DNA from: JANYHF01 sp963732765
GTDB lineage: Bacteria > Pseudomonadota > Alphaproteobacteria > Rhizobiales > Hyphomicrobiaceae
Length of the DNA stretch: 64,000 nucleotides
Reading direction: 5' to 3'
NCBI GenBank assembly: GCA_963732765.1
Contig: CAVTAS010000006.1
Span: forward strand, 124,001 to 188,000
A program made the translations under genes and the position numbers. The notes under the pieces were generated by a model, which was not told the DNA's origin, ran no database searches, and was given only the letters and a program-made list of their open reading frames with translations. Position 1 is the stretch's first letter. Each line of letters starts with the position of its first letter. Positions 1 to 7,359 of this stretch are shown here, piece by piece.

Positions 1-206
1 AAGGCGTTATCCGAATTGCCCTCCGATTGGTGGGCCTCGCCGCGCAAGACATAGAGCAGCGCGGCCTTGGGCTCGGCTGCAATCGCCTTGTCGCAAGCCG
101 GCACAGTGACCGCCCCGGACGTGGTCGAACAATCGGCCGCCGATTGGGCCATGGCGAACGACAGCGGCAGCAGCAGCACCGCCAGCAACCCGATCATCCA
201 CCGCAT
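1..206 (-). CDS. secreted TPR-type protein, N-terminal part (cut by window edge)
   Basis: Reading leftwards from the ATG at 206 gives a clean signal peptide (MRWMIGLLAVLLLPLSFAMA), then a Cys-containing stretch (ADCSTTSG...PACDKAIAAEP) and LYVLRGEAHQSEGNSDNAL, which resembles the start of a tetratricopeptide repeat. The frame is open to the window edge, so only about 68 residues are visible. In this family such exported proteins are usually scaffolds, and nothing here defines a partner. It is divergent from the TrcR-like gene, so the 239 bases between the two starts should hold both promoters. The start is chosen because the signal peptide begins right at it. Function is unknown. Confidence 0.6.
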   Translation of the reverse strand, partial: MRWMIGLLAVLLLPLSFAMAQSAADCSTTSGAVTVPACDKAIAAEPKAALLYVLRGEAHQSEGNSDNA

Positions 207-445
207 TCGCGACGCCCTCGCTTCGCCCCGTCATGCCCGCCGGGCACGGCTATTTTAGTCCGTTCGCGGGCGATGCCGCCACCGGTTTCTGTCGTGTATC
301 AGCCACCGGCGGTTCACCATCCGTCCCAATCGCGACCTTGCTCTCAAGCCGGTTCGCCCCTATATGTTGGGATGACTTCCCTTCTTTTCGCAACTATTGG
401 CCTTGCGGGTGTTTGAAAACCCCGCCGGGTCCGGAGGATGACCCT

Positions 446-1183
446 ATGACTCGCGTTCCGCTCATGCCCAAGTCCACCGCCGTCTGGCTGGTGGAAAATA
501 CGGCGCTGTCCTTCGAGCAGATCGCCACCTTCTGCGGCCTGCATGTGCTCGAGGTCAAAGGCATCGCCGATGGCGAAGTGGCCCAAGGCATCAAGGGCAC
601 CGACCCCATCTCGTCCAACCAGCTCAGCCGCGAGGAAATCGCGCTGGCCGAAAAGAACCCAACTCATATCCTGCGCATTCTCGCCTCCAAGGTCGAGCTG
701 CCGCAGTTCAAGCCGCGCAAGGGCCCGCGCTACACGCCCCTGTCGCGCCGCCAGGACCGGCCCAACGCCATCCTCTGGCTGGTGAAAAATCACCCGGAGC
801 TGAAAGACAGCCAGCTGATGCGCCTGGTCGGCACCACCAAGCCGACCATCGACGCAATTCGTGACCGCACACATTGGAATGCCGGCAATCTCACGCCGAT
901 GGACCCGGTGACGCTCGGCCTGTGCACCCAGGTCGAGCTGGACGCTGCTGTGAAGAAGGCAGCCAAGCGCGTCGATGCGACCAAGGAGGATGCCGACGTG
1001 GACGGCCCCGGACGCGAAGGCTCGCTGTTGCCGGCCAGCGAGACCATTGCCGAGCGTCCGATCGTGGTCGACCGCGCGCCCGAAGTCGAAGCGCCAATCG
1101 ACGCCGAGCACGTGTTCGCGAATTTGGGCAAGACGACGCCAATCGATACGGAGGTTGAGACTGGCGAGGCCGACGAGGCTTAG
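446..1183 (+). CDS. trcR: DUF1013 protein, TrcR-type cell cycle regulator
   Basis: The 245-residue protein begins MTRVPLMPKSTAVWLVENT. Residues 1-150 match the alphaproteobacterial DUF1013 family as I know it, with two helix-turn-helix-like blocks (ALSFEQIATFCGLHVLEVKG and a second around QLMRLVGTTKPTIDAIRDRT). Family members are annotated as cell cycle transcriptional regulator TrcR, associated with RNA polymerase; that role is taken from the family, not shown here. The C-terminal 90 residues are acidic and poorly conserved, as usual. GGAGG at 433-437 sits 8 bases before the ATG. The gene is monocistronic and followed by a repeat element. Confidence 0.85.
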   Translation: MTRVPLMPKSTAVWLVENTALSFEQIATFCGLHVLEVKGIADGEVAQGIKGTDPISSNQLSREEIALAEKNPTHILRILASKVELPQFKPRKGPRYTPLSRRQDRPNAILWLVKNHPELKDSQLMRLVGTTKPTIDAIRDRTHWNAGNLTPMDPVTLGLCTQVELDAAVKKAAKRVDATKEDADVDGPGREGSLLPASETIAERPIVVDRAPEVEAPIDAEHVFANLGKTTPIDTEVETGEADEA

Positions 1184-1206
1184 CGGCTGGTCTACGCCGC
1201 TTGCTC

Positions 1207-1425
1207 CTCCTCTCCCCTCAGCGTTCTTCACGCTGAGGGGAGAGGAGACCGCGTCTCGCAGGCGCCCTGTCGCGCCAAGAGCCACGCGGTCGGTGAGGGG
1301 CAGGAGCTTGGCGCCGCACTCGTTGAGACCGGAACGGAGCAAGCGGCTGCCCCTCACCTGTCGCTTTCTCCGTCGCGCTGACGCGCTCGGGGCGACATCC
1401 TCTCCCCCGCAGCGCGGGGGAGAGG
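1207..1425. repeat. composite palindromic intergenic repeat, copy 1
   Basis: A perfect 17-base inverted repeat (arms 1207-1223 and 1231-1247) opens the element, and a second GC-rich hairpin (about 1399-1425) closes it. Between them lie the blocks GAGACCGCGTCTCGCAGGCG, AAGAGCCACGCG, GTGAGGGGCAG and CTGCCCCTCA. The same blocks in the same order recur at 3440, 10976 and 30102, so this is a dispersed family of roughly 200 bases. There is no coding potential. The terminal hairpins could also end transcription of the upstream gene. Confidence 0.8.
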
Positions 1426-1452
1426 AGAAGATTGCCCTCCCGAGGTCGACCA

Positions 1453-2277
1453 ATGTCCCAGCGCTCCGTCCTGATCACAGGCTGCTCTTCTGGCATCGGG
1501 CTCGCCTCGGCCAAGGCCATGCGGGCGCGTGGCTGGCGGGTGTTCGCAACTGCCCGCAAAACAGCCGATCTGGCCATGCTGGCTGCGCTTGGCCTGGAAC
1601 CCATCGCGCTCGAACTGCGCGATCCCGCCTCGGTCGCCGCCTGCGCCCAAACCGTCCTGGAGCGGACGGACGGTACACTCTCGGCGCTGTTCAACAATGC
1701 CGCCCACGGCCAGCCGGGCGCTGTCGAGGACCTGCCGGTTGAGGTGCTGCGCGACCAGTTCGAGGTCAACCTGTTCTCCTGGCACGCCCTCACCCGCCCG
1801 ATCCTGGCGGCCATGCGCGCGCGCAACCAGGGACGGATCGTCAACTGTTCGTCCGTGCTCGGCTTGATCGCCCCGCCCTATCGCGGCGCCTACAATGCCA
1901 GCAAACACGCCCTGGAAGCTCTGACCGAATCTATGCGCCACGAGCTCTACGGCACCGGCATCAAGATCAGCCTGATCGAGCCGGGGCCGATCGATACCGC
2001 GTTTGTCGCGCATGCCCTCGATATGTTCCGCTCAAAGATCGATATCCAGGGTTCGTACCATCGCGAGAGCTACCTCAGCCGGCTGGCGGCGATGGAGGCG
2101 GGCGGCACGCAGACCTTCAAGCTGCAGCCTGAGGCGGTGGCCGCCAAGCTGGTGCATGCACTCGAAAGCTCCCGGCCCAAGCGGCGCTACTATGTCACCT
2201 GGCTGACCTATCTGGTGGTCGCGGGCAAGCGCGTGCTGCCGGCCGCCATCGCCGACGGGATCGTGCGCGGCAGCTGA
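1453..2277 (+). CDS. SDR family NAD(P)-dependent oxidoreductase
   Basis: A classical short-chain dehydrogenase/reductase of 274 residues. The cofactor-binding TGxxxGIG motif is at residues 9-16 (TGCSSGIG), the NNA motif at 81-83, the catalytic Ser near 133-134 and the YxxxK pair at Y147/K151 (YNASK). Family members oxidise or reduce alcohols, ketones and sterol-like substrates; the substrate cannot be told from sequence. The length after the active site (LIEPGPIDTAF, then a C-terminal helix) fits the subgroup often called SDR oxidoreductase DltE-like. The ATG at 1453 is the first in frame with the Rossmann strand. Confidence 0.9.
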   Translation: MSQRSVLITGCSSGIGLASAKAMRARGWRVFATARKTADLAMLAALGLEPIALELRDPASVAACAQTVLERTDGTLSALFNNAAHGQPGAVEDLPVEVLRDQFEVNLFSWHALTRPILAAMRARNQGRIVNCSSVLGLIAPPYRGAYNASKHALEALTESMRHELYGTGIKISLIEPGPIDTAFVAHALDMFRSKIDIQGSYHRESYLSRLAAMEAGGTQTFKLQPEAVAAKLVHALESSRPKRRYYVTWLTYLVVAGKRVLPAAIADGIVRGS

Positions 2278-2350
2278 GGACGATCGACACATCCGTTTGC
2301 GCTGGGGGAGCGTTCTGACTACGGTGAAGCGTGCAACATCGGACACTCCA

Positions 2351-2542
2351 ATGCCTTCCTTGATGCCCACCCTGGCGACCATCGCCACCGCCGCCGTGGC
2401 GGTCGTTCTGCTGCTCGGCTTGCTCAACATGGCGCGCGGCACCAGCCCGAACCTGAGCCAGAAGCTGATGCGATGGCGCGTCGGGCTGCAGTTCCTGGCC
2501 ATTATCGTGCTGATGGCAGCTGTCTATGTGACGCGACGCTGA
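2351..2542 (+). CDS. HIG1-domain twin transmembrane protein
   Basis: A 63-residue protein with two hydrophobic helices (about residues 7-25 and 45-60) separated by a short loop containing GTSPNLSQKLMRWRVGLQ. This is the pattern of the HIG1/hypoxia-induced small membrane proteins that alphaproteobacteria often carry beside the cobalamin adenosyltransferase gene. Here that gene lies 1.7 kb further on, separated by the PagL-like gene and a repeat-filled gap. The start at 2351 leaves the first helix at the N-terminus; an upstream TTG is possible but adds an unlikely leader. Mitochondrial relatives act on respiratory complexes; the bacterial role is not established. Confidence 0.8.
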   Translation: MPSLMPTLATIATAAVAVVLLLGLLNMARGTSPNLSQKLMRWRVGLQFLAIIVLMAAVYVTRR

Positions 2543-2584
2543 GCCGTTAACCGGCCAGCAACCATCCTCGCGCGAAATACCTCC

Positions 2585-3133
2585 ATGCGCGCAAGCCTTG
2601 CCATCGTCCTGTCGATTGTCCTCCTGCTCTCAAGCCCGGCACGGGCCGGAGAGTGGCTGAGCGAGCTGCGCCTGGGGGGGCTCGATCAGAGCATCGGGCA
2701 GGGCAAGGCCAGGCACGAGCGCGGCGCCGATATCAATGCCGAGGTGCTGTTCGCGCCCGTTTTCTCCCCTACCGGTGACGCCGCGCAAGACGTACTGTTC
2801 GGCTTCCGCCCGCATATCGGGGCGACCTACAATTTTTCCGGCACCACCAACAAGCTCTATGCCGGCCTGACCTGGGACGCCCCGCTGGCTCGCGGCGTTT
2901 TCCTGGAAGGCAGCTTTGGCCTGGCCCTGCACGATGGCGCTCTTGCCGACGAGCCCGGCCGCGCCGAGTACGGCTGCCGCGTCAATTTCCGCGAATCCCT
3001 GTCGCTCGGTTACGAGCTCGACGCCCACTGGCGCGTGATGGCCATGATCGACCACATGTCCAACGCCAATATGTGCGCCAAGAACCGGGGCTTGACCAAT
3101 GCGGGGCTGCGGCTGGGCTACCGGCTGGATTGA
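2585..3133 (+). CDS. acyloxyacyl hydrolase, PagL-like lipid A 3-O-deacylase
   Basis: A 182-residue protein with a signal peptide (cleavage after ...SSPARA) and an alternating beta-barrel pattern. The C-terminal signature MIDHMSNANMCAKNRGLTNAG contains the His-Ser pair expected for the catalytic site of PagL-family outer membrane deacylases, and the protein ends in the aromatic-rich strand RLGYRL. Family enzymes trim an ester-linked acyl chain from lipid A in the outer membrane. It lies 42 bases after the HIG1 gene. A degraded copy of its last codons occurs at 4187-4231, upstream of the adenosyltransferase gene. Confidence 0.82.
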   Translation: MRASLAIVLSIVLLLSSPARAGEWLSELRLGGLDQSIGQGKARHERGADINAEVLFAPVFSPTGDAAQDVLFGFRPHIGATYNFSGTTNKLYAGLTWDAPLARGVFLEGSFGLALHDGALADEPGRAEYGCRVNFRESLSLGYELDAHWRVMAMIDHMSNANMCAKNRGLTNAGLRLGYRLD

Positions 3134-3342
3134 GGACGCCAAACACGTCGCCGCTGTCGATCTAGCGAACCATCATCCTGGCAGACATGTCGGCTGCTGT
3201 TCGAGATCGCAGAGCGCGACTTCAATCAGGGAGTCACGTCCACGCCGCAGCGCGCAAGCCGAATTGGCTGACGCAGCAGGTGCACCGCGGCTTCGGGCGG
3301 CGCCGTCCAAAGGGCAGATTTGGCTCGCCGCAAGACCGAATA

Positions 3343-3369
3343 TTTCAGGTCGCAAATTGCGACCTGAAA
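3343..3369. repeat. 27-base perfect palindrome, half site AGGTCGCAA
   Basis: The sequence reads TTTCAGGTCGCAA, a central A, then its exact reverse complement. A second, near-identical palindrome lies at 4058-4082. Both sit in the gene-poor stretch between the PagL-like gene and the adenosyltransferase gene. A perfect odd-length palindrome this long is more typical of a protein-binding operator or a mobile element end than of a terminator; there is no T-run next to it. No partner gene is visible nearby. Confidence 0.7.
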
Positions 3370-3439
3370 CATTCTCGAATGATGTCATACCGGCCAACCT
3401 ATTGTTTGACCGCTGGGTGTTTCAGGAGCGTACGAAATT

Positions 3440-3648
3440 GCCCTCTCCCCCTCGCATACTTCATGCGAGGGGGAGAGGGCGGCGCACTTGCGCCAAGTGA
3501 GGGGCAGAAACGCGAAAGGTCCCTCATGCACACTTGCTGCTACAGGTTCGGAGCCAGTGTCTGCCCCTCACCGGACGCGTGGCTCTTGCCGCCGGAAACG
3601 GCGGCTGCGAGACGCGTCCTCCTCTCCCCCGGAAAACGGGGGAGAGGG
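3440..3648. repeat. composite palindromic intergenic repeat, copy 2
   Basis: Same family as the element at 1207. An 18-base perfect inverted repeat (3440-3457 with 3463-3480) opens it, followed by GTGAGGGGCAG, CTGCCCCTCACC, CGCGTGGCTCTTG and GAGACGCGTCC, and the hairpin CCTCTCCCCC/GGGGGAGAGG at 3621-3647 closes it. Relative to copy 1 the inner blocks appear inverted, so the element as a whole is in the opposite orientation. Non-coding. Confidence 0.8.
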
Positions 3649-3830
3649 AATCCGTGCCCGGCCCATAGGGGTCGGACAATGCGTTGGCCGGTATCTTATA
3701 GTTGATTGCAATTTATGCTTTTACAGATCGTCTGTAAAGATACGCAACGCCTTGGCGCTAACGAGAGGAGTTGGCCACGACTATGTGATCGCCTAGTGTT
3801 CTGGCGCTTTCGCATGGTACCCGCCCGAAT

Positions 3831-3965
3831 CGTCATCCCTGCGAAGGCGGGGATCCATGCAAACTGGGGTATGGCACCGCTTCAATACCGAACAAGCTAC
3901 GTTTTCGCATCGACCACTGAGCACATCTCGGGCTTGCATGGATCCCCGCCTTCGCGGGGATGACG
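3831..3965. repeat. inverted repeat element of the GTCATCCC...GCGAAGGCGGGGATCC type
   Basis: Arms of 32 bases (3831-3862 and 3934-3965) pair with a single mismatch around a 71-base centre. The arm sequence, reading outwards as GGATCCCCGCCTTCGCGGGG followed by ATGACG, belongs to a repeat type very common between genes in alphaproteobacteria. A related, shorter-armed copy lies at 10804-10920. No gene lies inside the element. Confidence 0.8.
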
Positions 3966-4057
3966 AAAACAAGGAAACCTTCTGTGCGTGTCGGAACACT
4001 AGCTCACGAATTCGGCGGATCCGGGGACCCGTTTGGCAGCAGCGTAACCGCCGATCT

Positions 4058-4082
4058 TTGAGGTCGCAATTTGCGACCTCAA
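4058..4082. repeat. 25-base perfect palindrome, half site AGGTCGCAA
   Basis: TTGAGGTCGCAA, a central T, then the exact reverse complement. The core AGGTCGCAA/TTGCGACCT is the same as at 3343-3369. It is followed at once by a second, looser inverted repeat, TTTGCAA (4089-4095 area) with TTGCAAA about ten bases later. The two together look like a cluster of operator sites whose gene has been lost, or an element boundary. Confidence 0.65.
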
Positions 4083-4186
4083 GTATTTCTTTGCAATATC
4101 AGCATGTTGCAAAATTTTCGCGTTACTACGGATCATTTCTCGCCGCCACTGTCGGCGCGCCGATGCTGCGCATTGGCCACCAGCAC

Positions 4187-4231
4187 TTGACCAATGCCGG
4201 GGCGCGGCTAGGGTACCGGCTCACTCAAGGA
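4187..4231 (+). pseudogene. remnant of the 3' end of a PagL-like gene
   Basis: Bases 4187-4231 match the end of the intact PagL-like gene (3092-3136). The translated stretch LTNAGARLGYRL here corresponds to LTNAGLRLGYRL there, and the match continues more weakly into the following bases (GAGGACGCCAAA against AAGGACCCCCAA). The reading frame has no intact stop at the equivalent place and no upstream PagL sequence, so only a fragment remains. It lies immediately before the adenosyltransferase start, which suggests the two genes were once adjacent and were separated by about 1.1 kb of later DNA. Confidence 0.7.
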
Positions 4232-4238
4232 CCCCCAA

Positions 4239-4820
4239 ATGGTCGTTCTCAACAAAATCTACACCCGCACTGGCGATGCCGGCACCACGGGGCTGGGCAC
4301 CGGCGAGCGGGTGCCGAAATTCGCCCTGCGCATTGCCGCTTACGGCACGGTCGATGAAACCAACGCGGCGATCGGTGTCGCCCGCATCGACCTCGGCACG
4401 GCCTCGGCCCCGGTGGGCGAGATGCTGCTGCGGCTGCAAAACGACCTGTTCGACCTTGGCGCCGATCTGTGTGTGCCGGAAAAACCGTCCGAGGCCGGGA
4501 AATCGCGCTTGCGCATTCTCGCCTCGCAGACCGACCGGCTGGAGCGCGAGATCGATCAGCTGAACCAGCATCTCGCCCCGCTGACGTCCTTCGTTCTGCC
4601 CGGTGGCACGCGGGCGGCGGCGCAACTCCACGTCGCGCGTACCATCAGCCGGCGCGCCGAACGCCTGATGTGCGAGCTTGCCGCCACCCCCGGAGAAACT
4701 GTCAGCGCGGACGCCCTTAAATTCGTCAACAGAGTGTCGGACTTTCTATTCGTCGCCAGCCGATACGTGAACGACAAAGGCAAGGGCGATGTGCTTTGGG
4801 CGCCGGGGCAGAACCGGTAG
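4239..4820 (+). CDS. ATP:cob(I)alamin adenosyltransferase, PduO type
   Basis: A 193-residue enzyme that transfers the adenosyl group of ATP to cob(I)alamin to make coenzyme B12. The N-terminal ATP-binding signature KIYTRTGDAGTTGLGTGERV is at residues 6-25. The C-terminal blocks RTISRRAERL and FVNRVSDFLFVASRY are those of the PduO family, which forms trimers. The length is typical. AAGGACC precedes the ATG by several bases. It overlaps the N-terminal extension possible for the following rhomboid gene, so the two are probably co-transcribed. Confidence 0.92.
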   Translation: MVVLNKIYTRTGDAGTTGLGTGERVPKFALRIAAYGTVDETNAAIGVARIDLGTASAPVGEMLLRLQNDLFDLGADLCVPEKPSEAGKSRLRILASQTDRLEREIDQLNQHLAPLTSFVLPGGTRAAAQLHVARTISRRAERLMCELAATPGETVSADALKFVNRVSDFLFVASRYVNDKGKGDVLWAPGQNR

Positions 4821-4852
4821 GACTGGCGCCGCCAAACGAAAGCAGTACCCCC

Positions 4853-5587
4853 GTGTTCGTACCCGTCTATGACATCAATCCGCTCCGCCGCATTCGCTTC
4901 CAGTATGTGACGGTGGGGCTGATCGCGCTCAACGTGCTGGTGTTCCTGCTGTTCCAGGCCCGCGATCTCTATCTCACCGGCGACGAGTGCGCGCAGGTGA
5001 CCTTCACCAAGGCCTTCGGTATCATCCCGCTGCAGCTGCTCGGCACCCCAGTCAGCTTTTCCGATTGCCCGGATGGGGCGCTCGGCGCCTTCGCTTTCCC
5101 GGCTCCGCTGACCCTGCTGACCTATATGTTCCTGCACGGCAGTATCTGGCATCTGATCGGTAACATGCTGTTCCTGTGGGTGTTTGGCGACAATGTGGAA
5201 GACGCGCTTGGTCATGTGCGCTTCCTGATTTTCTATCTGGTATGCGGCGTGGCCGGCGGCCTTCTGTATTTCGCCACACAGCTGACCTCGACCTCGCCGC
5301 TGATCGGGGCGAGCGGGGCCATCGCGGGCGTGGTGGCGGCCTATGTCATGCTCAGCCCGCATGTGCATCTCTGGGTGCTGGTGTTGCGCATCATTCCGCT
5401 GCAGCTGCCGGCCTATTGGGCCATCGGCGCCTGGATCGCCATGAACGTGTTCTTCGCGGTCACCGGCCTGGATTCCGGCGTCGCCTGGTGGGCGCATATC
5501 GGTGGCATCGTCATCGGCGCCATCCTGGTGGTGTTCATGCGCCAGCGCGGCGTGCCGCTGTTCGCGCGTCCGCTGCCGAGGGGCTGA
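4853..5587 (+). CDS. rhomboid family intramembrane serine protease
   Basis: A 244-residue membrane protein with six or seven hydrophobic helices. The rhomboid signatures are present: HGSIWHLIGNMLFLWVFG in the second and third segments, the catalytic serine in GASGAIAG and the catalytic histidine in AHIGG near the C-terminus. Rhomboids cleave other membrane proteins within the bilayer; the substrate is unknown. I chose the GTG at 4853 because alphaproteobacterial relatives begin close to FVPVYDINPLRRIRFQYVT; a TTG at 4796 would add 19 poorly conserved residues and overlap the preceding gene. Confidence 0.88.
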   Translation: MFVPVYDINPLRRIRFQYVTVGLIALNVLVFLLFQARDLYLTGDECAQVTFTKAFGIIPLQLLGTPVSFSDCPDGALGAFAFPAPLTLLTYMFLHGSIWHLIGNMLFLWVFGDNVEDALGHVRFLIFYLVCGVAGGLLYFATQLTSTSPLIGASGAIAGVVAAYVMLSPHVHLWVLVLRIIPLQLPAYWAIGAWIAMNVFFAVTGLDSGVAWWAHIGGIVIGAILVVFMRQRGVPLFARPLPRG

Positions 5588-5682
5588 GAACCGATAACGA
5601 AAGCGTGAACGGCGGCGCCGTCATGACGGTGCCAACTGCGTCGTTTACCCAGTTGTTGGCCGACCACACCAGAGGATCCGTT

Positions 5683-6549
5683 ATGCCTATCAATCAAGAC
5701 GTCATCAATCTCTACGACAGCTTCACGCATGGCCTGATCGACCGGCGCGAGTTCATGGAGCGGCTGGGCAAGCTGGCAGGCGGCACGGTGGCCGCAACGG
5801 TCCTGCTGGCGCAGCTGAGCAACAACTACGCCCGCGCCGCCATGGTGGCCGAGGACGACGCGCGCATCGTTTCCAGCATGGAGAGCATCCCGGCCGGAGC
5901 GGCGCGGTGAAGGCTTACGTCGTGCGCGCCAAGGATGCCGGCAAACAGGGCGCCGTGATCGTCATCCACGAGAACCGCGGCCTTAACCCGCACATCAAGG
6001 ACGTGGCCCGGCGCGTGGCGCTGGAAGGCTTCACCGCCATTGCGCCCGACTTGCTGAGTTCGGCTGGCGGAACGCCCGGACGATCAGGACAAGGCCCGCG
6101 ACATGATCGGCAAGCTCGATGCCGCCGCGACCCTTGCCGAGTTGGTCGCACTGGCGGCCTACGGCAAGGCGCGGCCGGACGGAACCGGCAAGGTCGGCGC
6201 CATGGGCTTTTGCTGGGGCGGCGGCAAGGTCAATGCGCTGGCCGTGGCCTCGCCCGATCTGGCGGCCGGCGTCGCCTACTACGGCGCCCAGCCCAAAGCC
6301 GAGGATGTGCCCAAGATCAAGGCCTCGCTGCTGCTGCACTACGCCGGCAAGGACGACCGCATCAACGCCGGCATCGCCGCCTACGAGGCCGCGCTGAAGG
6401 CCGCCAAGACCGACTACCAGCTGTTTGTCTACGACGGCGTCAATCACGCCTTCAACAACGACACCTCGGGCGAGCGCTACAACAAGGCCGCCGCAGACCT
6501 CGCCTGGGGCCGCACGTTTGGCCTGTTCAAGGCCAAGCTGGCGGGGTAA
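5683..6549 (+). CDS. dienelactone hydrolase family protein, two frameshifts
   Basis: All parts of a 288-residue alpha/beta hydrolase are present but in three pieces. Frame one gives the N-terminus with a Tat-like RREFMERLGKLAGG segment. Frame two (from about 5905) gives VIHENRGLNPHIKDVARRVA. Frame three (from about 6078) gives the nucleophile GFCWGGG, the acid in AGKDDRI and the His in NHAFNNDT. The first shift behaves as a one-base loss and the second as a one-base gain, so the overall length stays a multiple of three. Conservation on both sides argues for sequencing error or very recent damage. GAGGA at 5672-5676 supports the ATG at 5683. Confidence 0.8.
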
Positions 6550-6629
6550 CGCCCGCGTCAGCCTCCACACTCGACATTTCCCGCCCTCAGTGGAATGAAG
6601 GGCGGGAGTTCGAGGCAGCTGGAGGGCCG

Positions 6630-7359
6630 ATGACCGTCACACCGAAACGGGCGATGCTGCTCGCGGCCGGCCTTGGCCTGCGCATGCGGCCGCTGACCGA
6701 GAGCACGCCCAAGCCGCTGGTGCGCTTGGCTGGCCGCCCGCTGCTGGACTATGTGCTGGACCGGCTGCTGGCGGCCGGGGTCGAGACGGTGGTGATCAAC
6801 GTCCATTACCTGCCCAAGCAGATTGTCGAGCACCTCAAGACCCGCACGATCGCCCAAGGTGATCGTCTCGGACGAGAGCGGCGAGTTGCTCGATACCGGC
6901 GGCGGGGTCGTCAAGGCGCTGAAGCACTTGGGCGACCAGCCCTTCTACATCGTCAACGCGGATTCCATTTCGGTGCCCGGCGGTGGCGCGAATTTGCGGC
7001 GCATGGCCGCCAGCTTCGATCCCGAGCGCATGGACAGCCTGATGCTGCTCGCCACCGCGGCCACCTCACTGGGCTACGACGGCCACGGCGACTTCCATAT
7101 GGCGCCCGACGGCCTACTCAAACGCCGCCGCGAGCGCGAAGTCACGCCCTTCGCCTTCACCGGCACTTCGCTCGCCCATCCCCGCCTGTTCGAGGGCGCG
7201 CCAAAAGGCAAATTCTCGCTCAACCGGCTTTGGGATCGCGCCATCGAGACCGGCCGCCTCTACGGCATCCGCCAGGACGGGCTGTGGATGCACATCGGTT
7301 CGCCCGACGCGCTAGCCGAGGCCGAGGAGCTGCTGGCCAGCGGCGAGGCCTATTTCTGA
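6630..7359 (+). CDS. MurU/MobA-like nucleotidyltransferase, one frameshift
   Basis: The N-terminal part carries the sugar nucleotidyltransferase signature (LLAAGLGLRMRPLTESTPKPLV, residues about 9-30). The rest (LLDTGGGVVKAL, FYIVNADSI, LFEGAPKGKFSLNRLWDRAI) lies in the next frame, with the shift near 6846-6852 and an apparent extra base. The order nucleotidyltransferase-addB-addA-trxA is familiar from other alphaproteobacteria, where this gene is MurU-like and works in cell wall recycling with a sugar kinase; the kinase and tsaE usually found upstream are not here. The stop overlaps the addB start (TGATG). Confidence 0.8.

Noticed and set aside
344..1453. Long minus-strand open frame opposite the TrcR-like gene.
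   Set aside because: Low-complexity Arg/Gly/Ala translation mirroring a well-supported gene on the other strand; no ribosome site or recognisable domain.
4239..4820. Possible cobalamin riboswitch before the adenosyltransferase.
   Set aside because: The upstream gap is explained by repeats and the PagL remnant; I could not find a B12-box-like conserved core.
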